Assembly (NCBI RefSeq): GCF_046630445.1
Contig: NC_092342.1
Coordinates: 177,588,501 to 177,652,500, forward strand
DNA length: 64,000 nucleotides
Direction of reading: 5' to 3'
DNA from: Rutidosis leptorrhynchoides
Lineage: Eukaryota; Streptophyta; Magnoliopsida; Asterales; Asteraceae
The notes under the pieces are model-generated. The model saw nothing but the letters and a program-made list of their open reading frames with translations. It made no database searches and was not told the DNA's origin. Each line of letters begins with the position of its first letter. The stretch's first letter is position 1. The position numbers and the translations under genes were made by a program. Shown in pieces: positions 25,888-38,160 of this stretch.

Positions 25888-26808
25888 GTGGTAGGATCAA
25901 GAGGTAAGTAACCATTCGGGGGAAGCAAAAACTTTTTTTTTCTTTTTTTTCGTTTTTTGAAAAAACTTTGTTCACGAACATTATAGATGAGATGAAAATA
26001 TGAACATTTAGTAGAGACACTTTGTGATAAATATTTTTATTTTGGCGGGAAAACGCTCGAAGAAGTAATATATAACAATTATCGTGTTTTTCGAGCGTAT
26101 TTTGAGGTTTTAGCTATTTGGGTTTAGATATTAGGGTTTAGAAATTTAGGGTTTAGGGTTTAGATTTAGGGTTTAGATTTAGGTTTTAGATTGAGTTTTT
26201 AACACGAACGGTTTAGGGTTTAGGGTTTGGTGTTTTGGGTTTATTGGGGTTTGGTGTTTCCATAAACCCAAAACACCAAACCCTAAAGACACTTTGTGAT
26301 AAATATTTTTATTTTGGCGGGAAAACGCTCGAAGAAGTAATATATAACAATTATCGTGTTTTTCGAGCGTATTTTGAGGTTTTAGCTATTTGGGTTTAGA
26401 TATTAGGGTTTAGAAATTTAGGGTTTAGGGTTTAGATTTAGGGTTTAGATTTAGGTTTTAGATTGAGTTTTTAACACGAACGGTTTAGGATTTAGGGTTT
26501 GGTGTTTTGGGTTTATTGGGGTTTGGTGTTTCCATAAACCCAAAACACCAAACCCTAAACTCTAAATCGGGCTAAATTTTACTTTACAAAACATGAAAAA
26601 AAAAACGTTCATATTCTTCACGAACAATATTATCTTGAATGTTATTTTTGTCGATCGTTTTCCTGCCTAAATAATAACATTCATCACGAAGTGTCTCTTC
26701 TAAATGTTCATATTTTTGTGTGATCTTGATGCCGGAAAAAAAAATTTCAAAAAAAACGAATTTTTTTTTTTTTTCCCCCCCGATTGGTTACTTCCCCATT
26801 GATCCTGC

Positions 26809-26811
<3 letters not shown>
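25888..26811. mobile_element. MITE-like element with telomere-like repeats and an internal duplication
   Basis: Terminal inverted repeats: 25888-25922 (GGTAGGATCAAGAGGTAAGTA...) pairs imperfectly with 26775-26811 read in reverse (GGGGCAGGATCAATGGGGAAG...). The subterminal parts pair too (GAACATTTAGTAGAGACACTTTGTGAT with its counterpart near 26690). It sits in TA runs on both sides, fitting a TA target. No transposase is encoded. Inside are TTTAGGG-type repeats and two 272-bp tandem copies. Confidence 0.75.
26015..26558. repeat. Two 272-bp tandem copies inside the MITE
   Basis: 26015-26286 and 26287-26558 are nearly identical (I see one clear difference, TTTAGGGTTT against TTTAGGATTT). Each copy has TTTAGGGTTTAGGG plant-telomere-like repeats and ends in a hairpin with a perfect stem of about 19 bp (TTTGGTGTTTTGGGTTTAT and its reverse complement, 17-base loop). 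Confidence 0.9.

Positions 26812-26871
<60 letters not shown>
26812..26871. repeat. TA microsatellite
   Basis: An uninterrupted TA run of about 60 bases at the right end of the MITE, followed by a T tract. Confidence 0.93.
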
Positions 26872-26887
<16 letters not shown>

Positions 26888-27682
26888 GAATTTTATTTTG
26901 CAATTGCAATGAAATGGAGACGAGATTGAACCCTAACAAAAATTTCGGCTTCAAGTATCGAGAGGGCAAGTTTTGGTGTGCAGTTTTTTATTTTTAGTTT
27001 TCGGGATTAATGTGTTAACTTGATGAAAATAAACCATTGTGATACTTCAAAGTGGACAATATTTCCTAGTGGAGGACTAGTATTAAGGACCTCGTAGATC
27101 AAGTTAAGGACTCGTTGGACTTTGAACGAGTTCGAATTTTACTGTCTTCGACCGAATAAGTTCGACTTTTACCTAATAAATCCAACTTTTTACTGATTTG
27201 GCCTAGTCCTGACAGACTAGGCGGCTTAGTCAGTCGACTTATACACCGTGTGCACAGCATCAATACATATACGGAGTATGTATTTACATATAACGGATTA
27301 GATTAGAAAAGTGTTAACCCATGAGAATGTGTGCCTGACCTTTGGAGATGTTGGTTATAATACGTCAAGTGTCATCAAGAGCATTCATCGCTCAAGTTTT
27401 TCTCTCCGTATAAATGAAAACAGCCCCAACTTTAAACTCATTTCCTTCAATATTCAATTAAACGTCTCTTTCTACAGTCAAGGAGGTCCAATTTAGAACA
27501 TATGCCAGGAGTCCTGACAAGAGCTTGCATTTTTTAATAATGTAACTGTTATAGTGTTTGTATTGGTTTTTGTAGGCTTGGCTTACTAATTTGGTGAGGA
27601 TCAAAAAAACATCTAGTTACTTTTTTCTTTTCTAAAAACAAAAACTATATAAACAATCTTTTTCTCGGAAAGAGAAACAGGA
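26872..27682. other. Intergenic sequence, nothing recognised
   Basis: About 800 bases of mixed composition with no convincing ORF, inverted repeat or known motif. It contains ATACGGAGTATGTAT near 27280, a short palindrome-like sequence. It may be old host intergenic DNA. Confidence 0.5.
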
Positions 27683-30063
27683 TGTAGTGACCCGAACTTT
27701 TCCATATTTATATATATATTAAATAAAATTGTTATTTACATGATTAAGTGTTTTCAACATGTTAAGCAATCAAACTTGTTAAGACTTGATTAATTGAAAT
27801 AGGTTTCATATAGACAATTGACTACCCAAGTTGACCGGTGATTCACGAACGTTAAAACTTGTAAAAACTATATGATGTCATATATATGGATATATCATTA
27901 AGTATGTTAACAATGAACTACATATGTAAAAACAAGACTACTAACTTAAGGATTTCGAAACGAGGCATATATGTAACGATTATCGCTGTAACGACATTTA
28001 ATTGTATATATATATATCATATTAAGATATATTAATACATCATATTAACAATGGGTTAACAACATTTAACAAGATCGTTAACCTAAAGGTTTCAAAACAA
28101 CACTTACATGGAACGACTAACGATGACTTAACGACTCAGTTAAAATGTACATACATGTAGTGTTTTAATATGTATTCATACATTTTTGAAAGACTTCAAG
28201 ACACTTATCAAAGTACTTCTACTTAACAAAAATGCTTACAATTACATCCTCATTTATTTTCATCAACAATTCTACTCGTATGCACTCGTATTCGTACCCG
28301 TACAATACCTAGCTTCTAAATGTATTTACTATTGGTATATACACTCCAATGATTAGATCTTAGCAGCCCTTGTGAGTCACCTAACACATGTGAGAACCAT
28401 CATTTGGCAACTAGCATGAAATATCTCATAAAATTACAAAAATATTAGTAATCATTCATGACTTATTTACAAGTAAACAAAATTACACATCCTTTATATC
28501 TAATCCATATACCAATGATCAAAAACACCTACAAACACTTTCATTCTTCAATTTTCTTCATCTAATTGATCTCTCTCAAGTTCTATCTTCAAGTTCTAAG
28601 TGTTCTTCATAAATTCTATAAGTTCTAGTTTCATAAAATCAAGAATACTTCCAAGTTTGCTAGCTTACTTCTAATCTTGTAAAGTGATAATCCAACCTCA
28701 AGAAATCTTTCTTATTTACAGTAAGATATCTTTCTAATACAAGGTAATACTCATATTCAAACTTTGATTCAATTTCTATAACTATAACAATCTTATTTCG
28801 AGTGGAAATCTTACTTGAACTTGTTTTCGTGTCATGATTCTGCTTCAAGAACTTTCAAGTCATCCAAGGATCCTTTGAAGCTAGATCTATTTTTCTCATT
28901 TCCAGTAGGTTTACCTACTAAAATTAAGGTAGTAATGATGTTCATAACAACATTCAATTCATACATATAAAACTATCTTATTCGAAGATTTAAACTTGTA
29001 ATCAATAGAACATAGTTTATTTAATTCTAAACTTGTTCGCAAATAAAGTTAATCCTTCTAACTTGACTTTTAAAATCAACTAAACACATGTTCTATATCT
29101 ATATGATATGCTAACTTAATGATTTAAAACCTGGAAACACGAAAAACACCGTAAAACCGGATATACGCCGTCGTAGTAACACCGCGGGCTGTTTTGGGTT
29201 AGTTAATTAAAAACTATGATAAACTTTGATTTAAAAGTTGTTCTTCTGGGAAAATGATTTTTCTTATGAACATGAAACTATATCCAAAAATCATGGTTAA
29301 ACTCAAAGTGGAAGTATGTTTTCCAAAATGGTCATCTAGACGTCGTTCTTTCGACTGAAATGACTACCTTTACAAAAATGACTTGTAACCTGTATTTTCG
29401 ACTATTTATACTTTTTCTGTTTAGATTCATAAACTTAAGTTCAATATGAAACCATAGCAACTTGAAACACTCAAAACGAATTTAAAACGAAGAAGTTATG
29501 GGTAAAACAAGATTGGATAATTTTTCTTGTTGTAGCTACGTGAAAATTGGTAACAAATCTATATTAATCATATCTTAGCTAACTCATATTGTATTATACA
29601 TGTATTCTAATATATTATGTAATCTTGGGATACCATAGACACGAATACAATGTTTTGACATATCATATCGACCCATCTATATATATATTTCGGAACAACC
29701 ATAGACACTCTATATGCAGTAATGTTGAAGTTAGTTATACAGGGTTGAGGTTGATTTCAAAATATTATATATACTTTGAGTTGTGATCTAGCCTGAGGCT
29801 TGTATACACGAGGTCGTGGATTGATTCAAGATAATATATATTGCTTTATTTTCTATACATCTAACTGTGGACAACTAGTTGTAGGTTACCAACGAGGACA
29901 GCTGACTTAATAAACTTAAAACAGCAAAACGTATTAAAAATGTTGTAAATATATTTTGAACATACTTTGATATATATGTACATATTTGTTATAGGTTCGC
30001 GAATCGACCAGTGGCCAAGTCTTACTTCCCGACGAAGTAAAAATCTGTGAAAGTGAGTTATAG
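27683..30063 (+). repeat. Element A3: truncated A-family LTR, plus orientation
   Basis: It starts TGTAGTGACCCGAAC, the sense-strand LTR start of family A, and follows that LTR for about 2.4 kb, diverged more than A1 and A2 are from each other. It stops within GTGAAAGTGAGTTATAG, where A LTRs continue TCCCACTTTTAAAA, and is joined there to B1. About 0.9 kb of LTR end is missing. Confidence 0.87.
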
Positions 30064-30096
30064 AACAAGAATATATAATCTCTAAAACATTAGAGA

Positions 30097-30835
30097 TTAC
30101 ATAATCGCCATGTCGAACGAAGATAAATGATGTAGAACGTCATGTAGAACGATGATTATGCTCGAGGTACAGATTGTGATGTTGAGGCGTGTGTTGTTGT
30201 GGTTTGGTGTTGTTGCTGGTAGTACAGTTGATGCCGTTGATGTTGTTGAAGCTGGTACATTTTGCACCATATTTTCCAAAGCTATAACTTGAGCGCGAAG
30301 CTCGTTGACTTCTGCAATTACTCCGGGATGATTGTCGGTTCGGAACAAGCGATTGAATAAGGTTTTGAATCTGACTTGTGATATAGTCGTGGCGAGATAC
30401 TTCGAAAATGAGAGAGAAAATGGTATTACGAATAGGTTCGCCGGTAAGTGCTTCAGGTTCTTCGCCAAGAGGTGATTTCGGTTGATGGAAAGGATCCCCT
30501 TCTTCGCGTCTCCATTGATTAAATCGACTACGAACTCATCAGATGAATTGGGGATGGATGATTGGTTGATTCATTCTGGTGACACTGCTTTCGGAGCTTA
30601 GGTGAAACTCCATATCGGAATGGGTGATGATTCGTACACCACCTATTTTTAGTCGTACACCACCAAACATGCTTTACAGTGTTGTACTGTATAACCATGT
30701 GAAGCACATTTAGTGGTGTACGGCTAAAATTAGGTGGTGTACGAATCACTCCCCTATCGGAATAGCTGTCGGAATCTGAGGAATTCGAACTGGTTGAGGG
30801 ATTCATCTTTTACGATCAGTTGAAGGATTTTCGAT
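30097..30835 (-). pseudogene. B1: broken ORF1 of the LARD-like family
   Basis: A gag-like N-terminal protein remnant. It starts MNPSTSSNSS (ATG near 30806), is Ser/Asp-rich, and is interrupted by the inserted MITE and by two adjacent TGA codons. It continues with motifs NQWRREEGDPFH and EPEALTGEPIRNTIFSL, and in another frame ends with a coiled-coil-like segment (EVNELRAQVIALENMVQ). D and C carry the same ORF with different breaks. No capsid or zinc-knuckle motif is visible; the gag-like label is inference from position. Confidence 0.55.
30622..30754. mobile_element. 133-bp MITE with 9-bp target duplication
   Basis: Absent from the matching site in D (about 52445-52465). The 9-bp duplication TATCGGAAT flanks it at 30613-30621 and 30755-30763. 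Its ends are inverted repeats of over 30 bp around ATTCGTACACCACCTA and CGTACACCACCAAA. The 9-bp duplication suggests a Mutator-like superfamily. Confidence 0.9.
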
Positions 30836-31089
30836 AAGAAATAGATTATAGGATGTAGATTAGTACCCTGCAGTACATAATTTACATATGCATATATAAT
30901 ACTAAAATCCCATAAGTTACGGAGGAATCTACGGAAGCTGTCAGGCAAAGGTAACAATAACAGATATGCTAAGATATAATTTTATCTATACACTGTCTAT
31001 GCAATAGAGGCAGTAAGACGTGTCTAGACTTTAAGGATGATAAGCAATTAATTTTCGACACTAAATGATAAGCAAAACTTTTGACATGC

Positions 31090-31177
31090 AGACACGGTCG
31101 AAGTCCAGACTCACTAATGCATCTAAACAACTATCAGTTAGACACACTAATGCAAGACCTGGTTCGATAAAACCACC
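31090..31177 (-). promoter_or_regulatory. B1: conserved leader next to primer site
   Basis: It contains CGGTCGAAGTCCAGACTCA, CTAATGCATC and GACACACTAATGCAAGAC, matching the A-family leader in order and spacing. Confidence 0.6.
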
Positions 31178-31189
31178 GCTCTGATACCA
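31178..31189 (-). promoter_or_regulatory. B1: primer binding site for initiator tRNA-Met
   Basis: The sense strand is TGGTATCAGAGC, two bases from the LTR end. Confidence 0.88.
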
Positions 31190-32426
31190 ACTCTAACGAC
31201 CCGTCCTAATCCATCAGGACGAATACATTACAATTGATTACATTGCGAGGTCTTGACCTCTATATGATACATTTTACAAACATTGCATTCGTTTTTAAAA
31301 GACAAACTTTCTTTACATTGAAGGTTGACGGCATGCATACCATTTCATAATATATCCAACTATAATTGACTTAATAATAATCTTGATGAACTCAACGACT
31401 CGAATGCAACGTCTTTTGAAATATGTCATGAATGATTCCAAGTAATATCTTTAAATTGAGCAAATGCACAGCGGAAGATTTCTTTCATACCTGAGAATAA
31501 ACATGCTTTAAAGTGTCTACCAAAAGATTGGTGAGTTCATTAGTTTATCATAAATATTCATTTTCATCATTTTAATAGACCACAAGATTTTTATTTTCAG
31601 TTCTCATAAATATACGTCCCATGCATAGAGACAAAAATCATTCATATGAATTGAACACCTGGTAACCGACATTAACAAGATGCATATAAGAATATCCCCT
31701 ATCATTCCGGGAAATCCTTTGGACATGATAAAAACAAATTCGAAGTACTAAAGCATCCGGTACTTTGGATGGGGTTCGTTAGGCCCAATAGATCTATCTT
31801 TAGGATTCGCGTCAATTAGGCGTGCACTAATTCTCAAAATTAGTGATGTTCCCTAATTCTTAGGCTACCAAGCAAAAAGGGGCATATTCGGCTTCGATCA
31901 TTCAACCATATAATGTAGTTTCGATTACTTGTGTCTATTTCGTAAAACATTTATAAAAATTGCGCATGTATTCTTAGCCAAAAATATAAAGGGTAAAAAG
32001 GCAAATGAAACTCACGCATATAAATATTGTAAAACAGTTAATAAAGCATTTGCATGTATTCTCAGCCCAAAAATGTAATGAGTAAAAAGGGAGCAAATGA
32101 AACTCACTCTACAATATTTTGTAGTAAAAATATTCGTACGACGATACTGAACAATGCAGGGTTGGCCTCGGATTCACGAACCTATATCATTTGTATATTT
32201 ATTAATATACATAGTTGTAATCGAACAAATATATGTAAATTTTATTAGTTATATTCTTTTTATATATATCTTTGTAGTTATTTAGGGTTTATTCTAAACT
32301 TCATTAAAAAGAAACATATTTTTTTTATTTATGTAAAACATATCTTAACTTATATGTTATATATATTTATTTTATATATATTTTATATCATTACAATAAT
32401 TAATATCTATACTTTCAGTTATCTTG

Positions 32427-32530
<104 letters not shown>

Positions 32531-32705
32531 CACATATGTTTAGTATTATAATTAAAATAGATATTGTATAAGTATTTTTTAAATGTTAGCCTGTTTGATA
32601 TATAGTTATATGGAATATTATTTTAATTATATTAAATGTAATAAGTATCTTTTATGAAACTAATAATTATTTGTTAAAAATGGTAGTTTTGATAATAATA
32701 AGTCA

Positions 32706-32706
32706 C

Positions 32707-32753
<47 letters not shown>

Positions 32754-32760
32754 TTTTTAG

Positions 32761-32846
<86 letters not shown>

Positions 32847-32948
32847 TTGTTGATAATGATACTTATGTTAACGATAATAATACTAATAATTATGAAAATG
32901 ATACTAATACTAATATTAGTGAAAATAATAATAAGTTGCATCATTTTC

Positions 32949-33027
<79 letters not shown>

Positions 33028-33182
33028 TAACTAATACTTGAATGACAAAATTTATAATAATAAATACATTAGTAATGTTAATAATAATAATAATGGTTTT
33101 AATACTTACATTTATGTTAATAATAATAATAAGTGTTCGAATTCTAATAATAACAATAATATCAATAACACTGATAATAATC

Positions 33183-33255
<73 letters not shown>

Positions 33256-33262
33256 CAACAAC
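32706..33262. repeat. AAT microsatellite cluster in the B1/D LTR
   Basis: Arrays of AAT/ATA units at about 32706-32750, 32773-32845, 32953-33025 and 33187-33262, separated by degenerate AAT-like sequence. The matching region of the other LTR (54350-54835) has the expansion at only one of the positions, so the arrays grew independently. Confidence 0.92.
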
Positions 33263-33303
33263 AATTTAGTATTAAAACTACCTTACTAGCTTTGTCTAAA
33301 AAG

Positions 33304-33378
33304 AATTGTCACGAGCAGGGATTGAACCCGCAACCTCTTGCTACCCCGAAACACAACCCAACCATTGAACCATAATTG
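33304..33378 (-). other. tRNA-like (possible SINE head) segment in the LTR
   Basis: In sense orientation it has an A-box-like TGGTTCAATGG and, about 35 bases on, a B-box GGTTCAATCC, the two internal promoter boxes of RNA polymerase III genes. After about 60 bases comes a TTG/TTA array, as in the tails of several plant SINEs. It does not fold as a complete tRNA by eye. The same segment is at 54876-54952 and, diverged, at about 57003-57060. Confidence 0.5.
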
Positions 33379-34654
33379 TTTTTCTGTTTTATAACCCAAT
33401 AGACACCATTAACCCGTTTGTATACCTTTCATCTTCTTCAAGTATACAAGCCACCAGAGAACTTCAATAATAATAAAAAAAATTGAATCCAACATGTTTA
33501 GATTAAAAAGAAATAATAATAACAAATATTGAAAATTTTATTAAATGGAAACGAGAGAAAAAGAAAGAAAAAATTAAAAATTTACATAACAGCAGCCTGT
33601 GTTCGTCGGTTTGTTTAAAAAAAAAAAAAATTTCGATTTCACAATTTACTTGTTTTTGGACAATTTTTATAACATGAAATCGGTTTTAAATCAATCATAT
33701 AAACTTCCTAAATCATTAATTGGGCTTGTATTTCAACAGATAACTCTAATTTAATCGATGAACATTGTTTGAATTTTTATTTCAAAATCTTTGACTCACA
33801 AATTCGTAATTGATACAATGAATTGAGAATTGAAACTTTGCAATTAGTTTCAATAATAGATTCTTAACACAATTGCATTATTACTTTTTGAAGATTTTAT
33901 TCGGATTTGATCAATAGCTTTTTCACTTATCAAGAACATGAACTAGAAATCAAAATTCGAGTTTTAGATCATTTTAGATAAAAATTGCTACATGAAATAT
34001 ACTTTAAATCATTCTTTAAAACTTTCTGAATTGTCAATTGAACTTGAAACATTTTTCAAACTTCGAATTTTAGAATTAACAGCTCAGTTGACTTTTTGGA
34101 TAATGAACTTTGACTCGTAAATTAGAAATTTATACAAGAATTGGAAATCGAAAACTTACAGATAGTTAAAATGGATCATTCCTAACAATACTGCATATCC
34201 AGATTTTTAAATTGTGTTTGAATTTGAGTTTTGGCCAAAAAAACTAAGAACAGAGGGTATCGCTTATATTTTCAGTTTTTTTTTTATCCAATTGCAGAAG
34301 GTGTTATAAATAATGGAATGTTTATGTTTTTAATTCGTGATTGAAATGGACATGTAACCACATCCGACATAAACAAAATTTAGATACTGTTTCGATGGGA
34401 ATGGTTGACAAACTCGTACCAGTTTTTAATATTAATAAATATATTAATAATATTAATACTAGTTAATACTAATTAATAATACTAATTTATAATAATAGAA
34501 TTACTAATAATAAAAATACCTATATTTTTAATAATAATAGATTGTATTATTTTCTAATAACTATTATAATATTTATTATACAAACATTAATATTCAATAT
34601 TAATTTTGATAATAATAATGAAACTAATATTAATTTTGATAATAATAATGAAAC

Positions 34655-34689
<35 letters not shown>

Positions 34690-34841
34690 GAAATAATGAT
34701 AATAATAACAATAAAACTAATAATTGTATTAATAATAATAATAATAATAAATAGTAGTGATCCTAAACATCATAAAATTGATAATCTTAATAAGTTTACT
34801 AATAATAATTATAATAAAATGATAAAAATAATATTATTAAT
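33379..34841 (-). other. U3 side of the shared B1/D LTR, non-coding
   Basis: AT-rich LTR sequence with no supported gene. It includes an AAT array near 34655-34690 and reaches the A2 target duplication AATAC at 34842-34846. Confidence 0.5.
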
Positions 34842-34846
34842 AATAC

Positions 34847-37800
34847 TGAAATGTCCCGTTCATATTGATTATAAACGTTCCATATTAATTGATTTCGTTG
34901 CGAGGTTTTGACCTCTATATGAGACGTTTTTCAAAGACTGCATTCATTTTTAAAACAACCATAACCTTTATTTTATCAATAAAGGTTTCAAAAGCATTAC
35001 GTAGATTATCAAATAATGATAATCTAAAATATACTGTTTACACACGACCATTACATAATAGTTTACAATAGAAATATATTACATCGACATATGTTTCTTG
35101 AATGCAGTTTTTACATAATATCATACAAACATGGACTCCAAATCTTGTCCTTATTTTAGTATGCAACAGCGGAAACTCTTAATATTCACCTGAGAATAAA
35201 CATGCTTTAAACGTCAACAAAAATGTTGGTGAGTTATAGGTTTAACCTATATATATCAAATCATAACAATAGACCACAAGATTTCATATTTCAATATACA
35301 TCCCATACATAGAGATAAAAATCATTCATATGGTGAACACCTGGTAACCGACATTAACAAGATGCATATATAAGAATATCCCCATCATTCCGGGACACCA
35401 TTCGGATATGATATAAATTTCGAAGTACTAAAGCATCCGGTACTTTGGATGGGGTTTGTTAGGCCCAATAGATCTATCTTTAGGATTCGCGTCAATTAGG
35501 GTGTCTGTTCCCTAATTCTTAGATTACCAGACTTAATAAAAAGGGGCATATTCGATTTCGATAATTCAACCATAGAATGTAGTTTCACGTACTTGTGTCT
35601 ATTTTGTAAATCATTTATAAAACCTGCATGTATTCTCATCTCAAAAATATTAGATTTTAAAAGTGGGACTATAACTCACTTTCACAGATTTTTACTTCGT
35701 CGGGAAGTAAGACTTGGCCACTGGTCGATTCACGAACCTATAACAAATATGTACATATATATCAAAGTATATTCAAAATATATTTACAACACTTTTAATA
35801 CATTTTGATGTTTTAAGTTTATTAAGTCAGCTGTCCTCGTTAGTAACCTACAACTAGTTGTCCAACGTTAGATGTACAGAAACAAATTGATATATATTAT
35901 CTTGAATCAATCCACGACCCAGTGTATACACATCTCAGGCTAGATCACAACTCAAAGTATATATATTTTTGGAATCAACCTCAACCCTGTATAACTAACT
36001 CCCACATTACTGCATATAGAGTGTCTATGGTTGTTCCAAATAATATATACACATGGGTCGATATGATATGTCAAAACATTTGCATACGTGTCTATGGTAT
36101 CCCAAGATTACATAATATATTAGAATACATGTATAATACAATATAAGTTAGCTAGGATATGATTAATATAGATTTGTTACCAATTTTCACGTTGCTACAA
36201 CAAGAAAAATTATCCAATCTTGTTTTACCCATAACTTCTTCATTTTAAATCCGTTTTGAGTGAATCAAATTGCTATGATTTCATATTGAACTATATTTTA
36301 TGAATCTAAACAGAAAAAGTATAGGTTTATAGTCGGAAATATAAGTTACAAGTCATTTTTGTAAAGGTAGTCATTTCAGTCGAAAGAACGACGTCTAGAT
36401 GACCATTTTAGAAAACATACTTCCACTTTGAGTTTAACCATGATTTTTGGATATAGTTTCATGTTCATAAGAAAAATCATTTTCCCAGAAGAACAACTTT
36501 TAAATCAAAGTTTATCATAGTTTTTAATTAACTAACCCAAAACAGCCCGCAGTGTTACTACGACGGCGTATGTCCGGTTTTACAGTGTTCTTCGTGTTTC
36601 CAGGTTTTAAATCATTAAGTTAGCATATCATATAGATATAGAACATGTGTTTAGTTGATTTTAAAAGTCAAGTTAGAAGTATTAACTTTTGTTTACGAAC
36701 AAGTTTAGAATTAACTAAACTATGTTCTAGTGATTACAAGTTTAAACCTTCGAATAAGATAGTTTTATATGTATGAATCGAATGATGTTATGAACATCAT
36801 TACTACCTCAAGTTTCCTGGATAAAGCTACTGGAAATGAGAAAAATGGATCTAGCTTCAAAGGATCCTTGGATGGCTTGAAAGTTCTTGAAGCAGAATCA
36901 TGACACGAAAACAAGTTCAAGTAAGATTTCCACTCGAAATAAGATTGTTATAGTTATAGAAATTGAATCAAAGTTTGAATATGAGTATTACCTTGTATTA
37001 GAAAGATATCTTACTGTAAATAATAAAGGTTTCTTGAGGTTGGATGATCACTCTACAAGATTGGAAGTAAGCTAGCAAACTTGGAAGTATTCTTGATTTT
37101 ATGAAACTAGAACTTGTAGAATTTATGAAGAACACTTAGAACTTGAAGATAGAACTTGAGAGAGATTAATTAGATGAAGAAAATTGAAGAATGAAAGTGT
37201 TTGTAGGTGTTTTTGGTCGTTGGTATATGGATTAGATATAAAGGATGTTTAATTTTGTTTACATGTAAATAAGTCATGAATGATTACTCATATTTTTGTA
37301 ATTTTATGAGATATTTCATGCTAGTTGCCAAATGATGGTTCCCACATATGTTAGGTAACTCACATGGGCTGTTAAGACCTGATCATTGGAGTGTATATAC
37401 CAATAGTACATACATCTAAAAGCTGTGTATTGTTCGAGTACGAATACGAGTGCATACGAGTAGAATTGTTGATGAAACTGAATGAGGATGTAATTGTAAG
37501 CATTTTTGTTAAGTAGAAGTAATTTGATAAGTGTCTTGAAGTCTTTCAAAAGTGTATGAATACATATTAAAACACTACATGTATATACATTTTAACTGAG
37601 TCGTTAAGTCATCGTTACTCGTTACATGTAAGTGTTGTTTTGAAACCTTTAGGTTAACGATCTTGTTAAATGTTGTTAAACCATTGTTTATTAAATCAAA
37701 TGTGATGTTAAATTATTACATTATAATGATATCATGATGTATTAATATATCTTAATATGATATATATACATTAAATGTCGTTACAACGATAATCGTTACA

Positions 37801-38125
37801 TATATGTCTCGTTTCAAAATCATTAAGTTAGTAGTCTTGTTTTTACATATGTAGTTCATTGTTAATATACTTAATGATATGTTTACTTATCATAATATCA
37901 TGTTAACTATATATATATATCCATATATATTTCATCATATAGTTTTTACAAGTTTTAACGTTCGTGAATCGCCGGTCAACTTGGATGGTCAATTGTCTAT
38001 ATGAAACCTATTTCAATTAATCAAGTCTTAACAAGTTTGATTGCTTAACATGTTGGAAACATTTAATCATGTAAATATAAATTTCATTTAATATATAAAA
38101 ACATGGAAAAGTTCGGGTCACTACA
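34847..38125 (-). repeat. A2 3' LTR, 3279 bp
   Basis: TGAAATGTCCCG...GGGTCACTACA ends. It is clearly the same family as the A1 LTRs, with scattered differences. No gene is supported in it. Confidence 0.93.
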
Positions 38126-38160
38126 ATACCTACCCGTTAAATAAATTTCGTCCCGAAATT
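38126..38160 (-). promoter_or_regulatory. A2: polypurine-tract region before the 3' LTR
   Basis: Sense AACGGGTAGGTAT next to the LTR, one base different from A1, with the same upstream TTTCGGGACGAAA inverted repeat. Confidence 0.6.

Larger units (their letters stand above)
30064..31191 (-). mobile_element. Element B1: 5' fragment of a LARD-like element's internal region
   Basis: Nearly identical to 51903-52889 of D, apart from a 133-bp MITE (30622-30754). In sense order it holds the primer site (31178-31189), conserved leader, and the first broken ORF. It is cut at 30063/30064, where it meets A3. Its LTR to the right (31192 onward) also serves as the 3' LTR of D. Confidence 0.85.

Noticed and set aside
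26015..26558. Interstitial telomere or ancient chromosome fusion
   Set aside because: The TTTAGGG units are few, degenerate and contained within a MITE with terminal inverted repeats.
32660..33289. Long frames of almost pure Ile or Asn
   Set aside because: They are translations of AAT/ATT microsatellites.
33304..33378. A functional tRNA gene
   Set aside because: B-box and A-box are present, but no complete acceptor stem or anticodon arm could be formed by eye.
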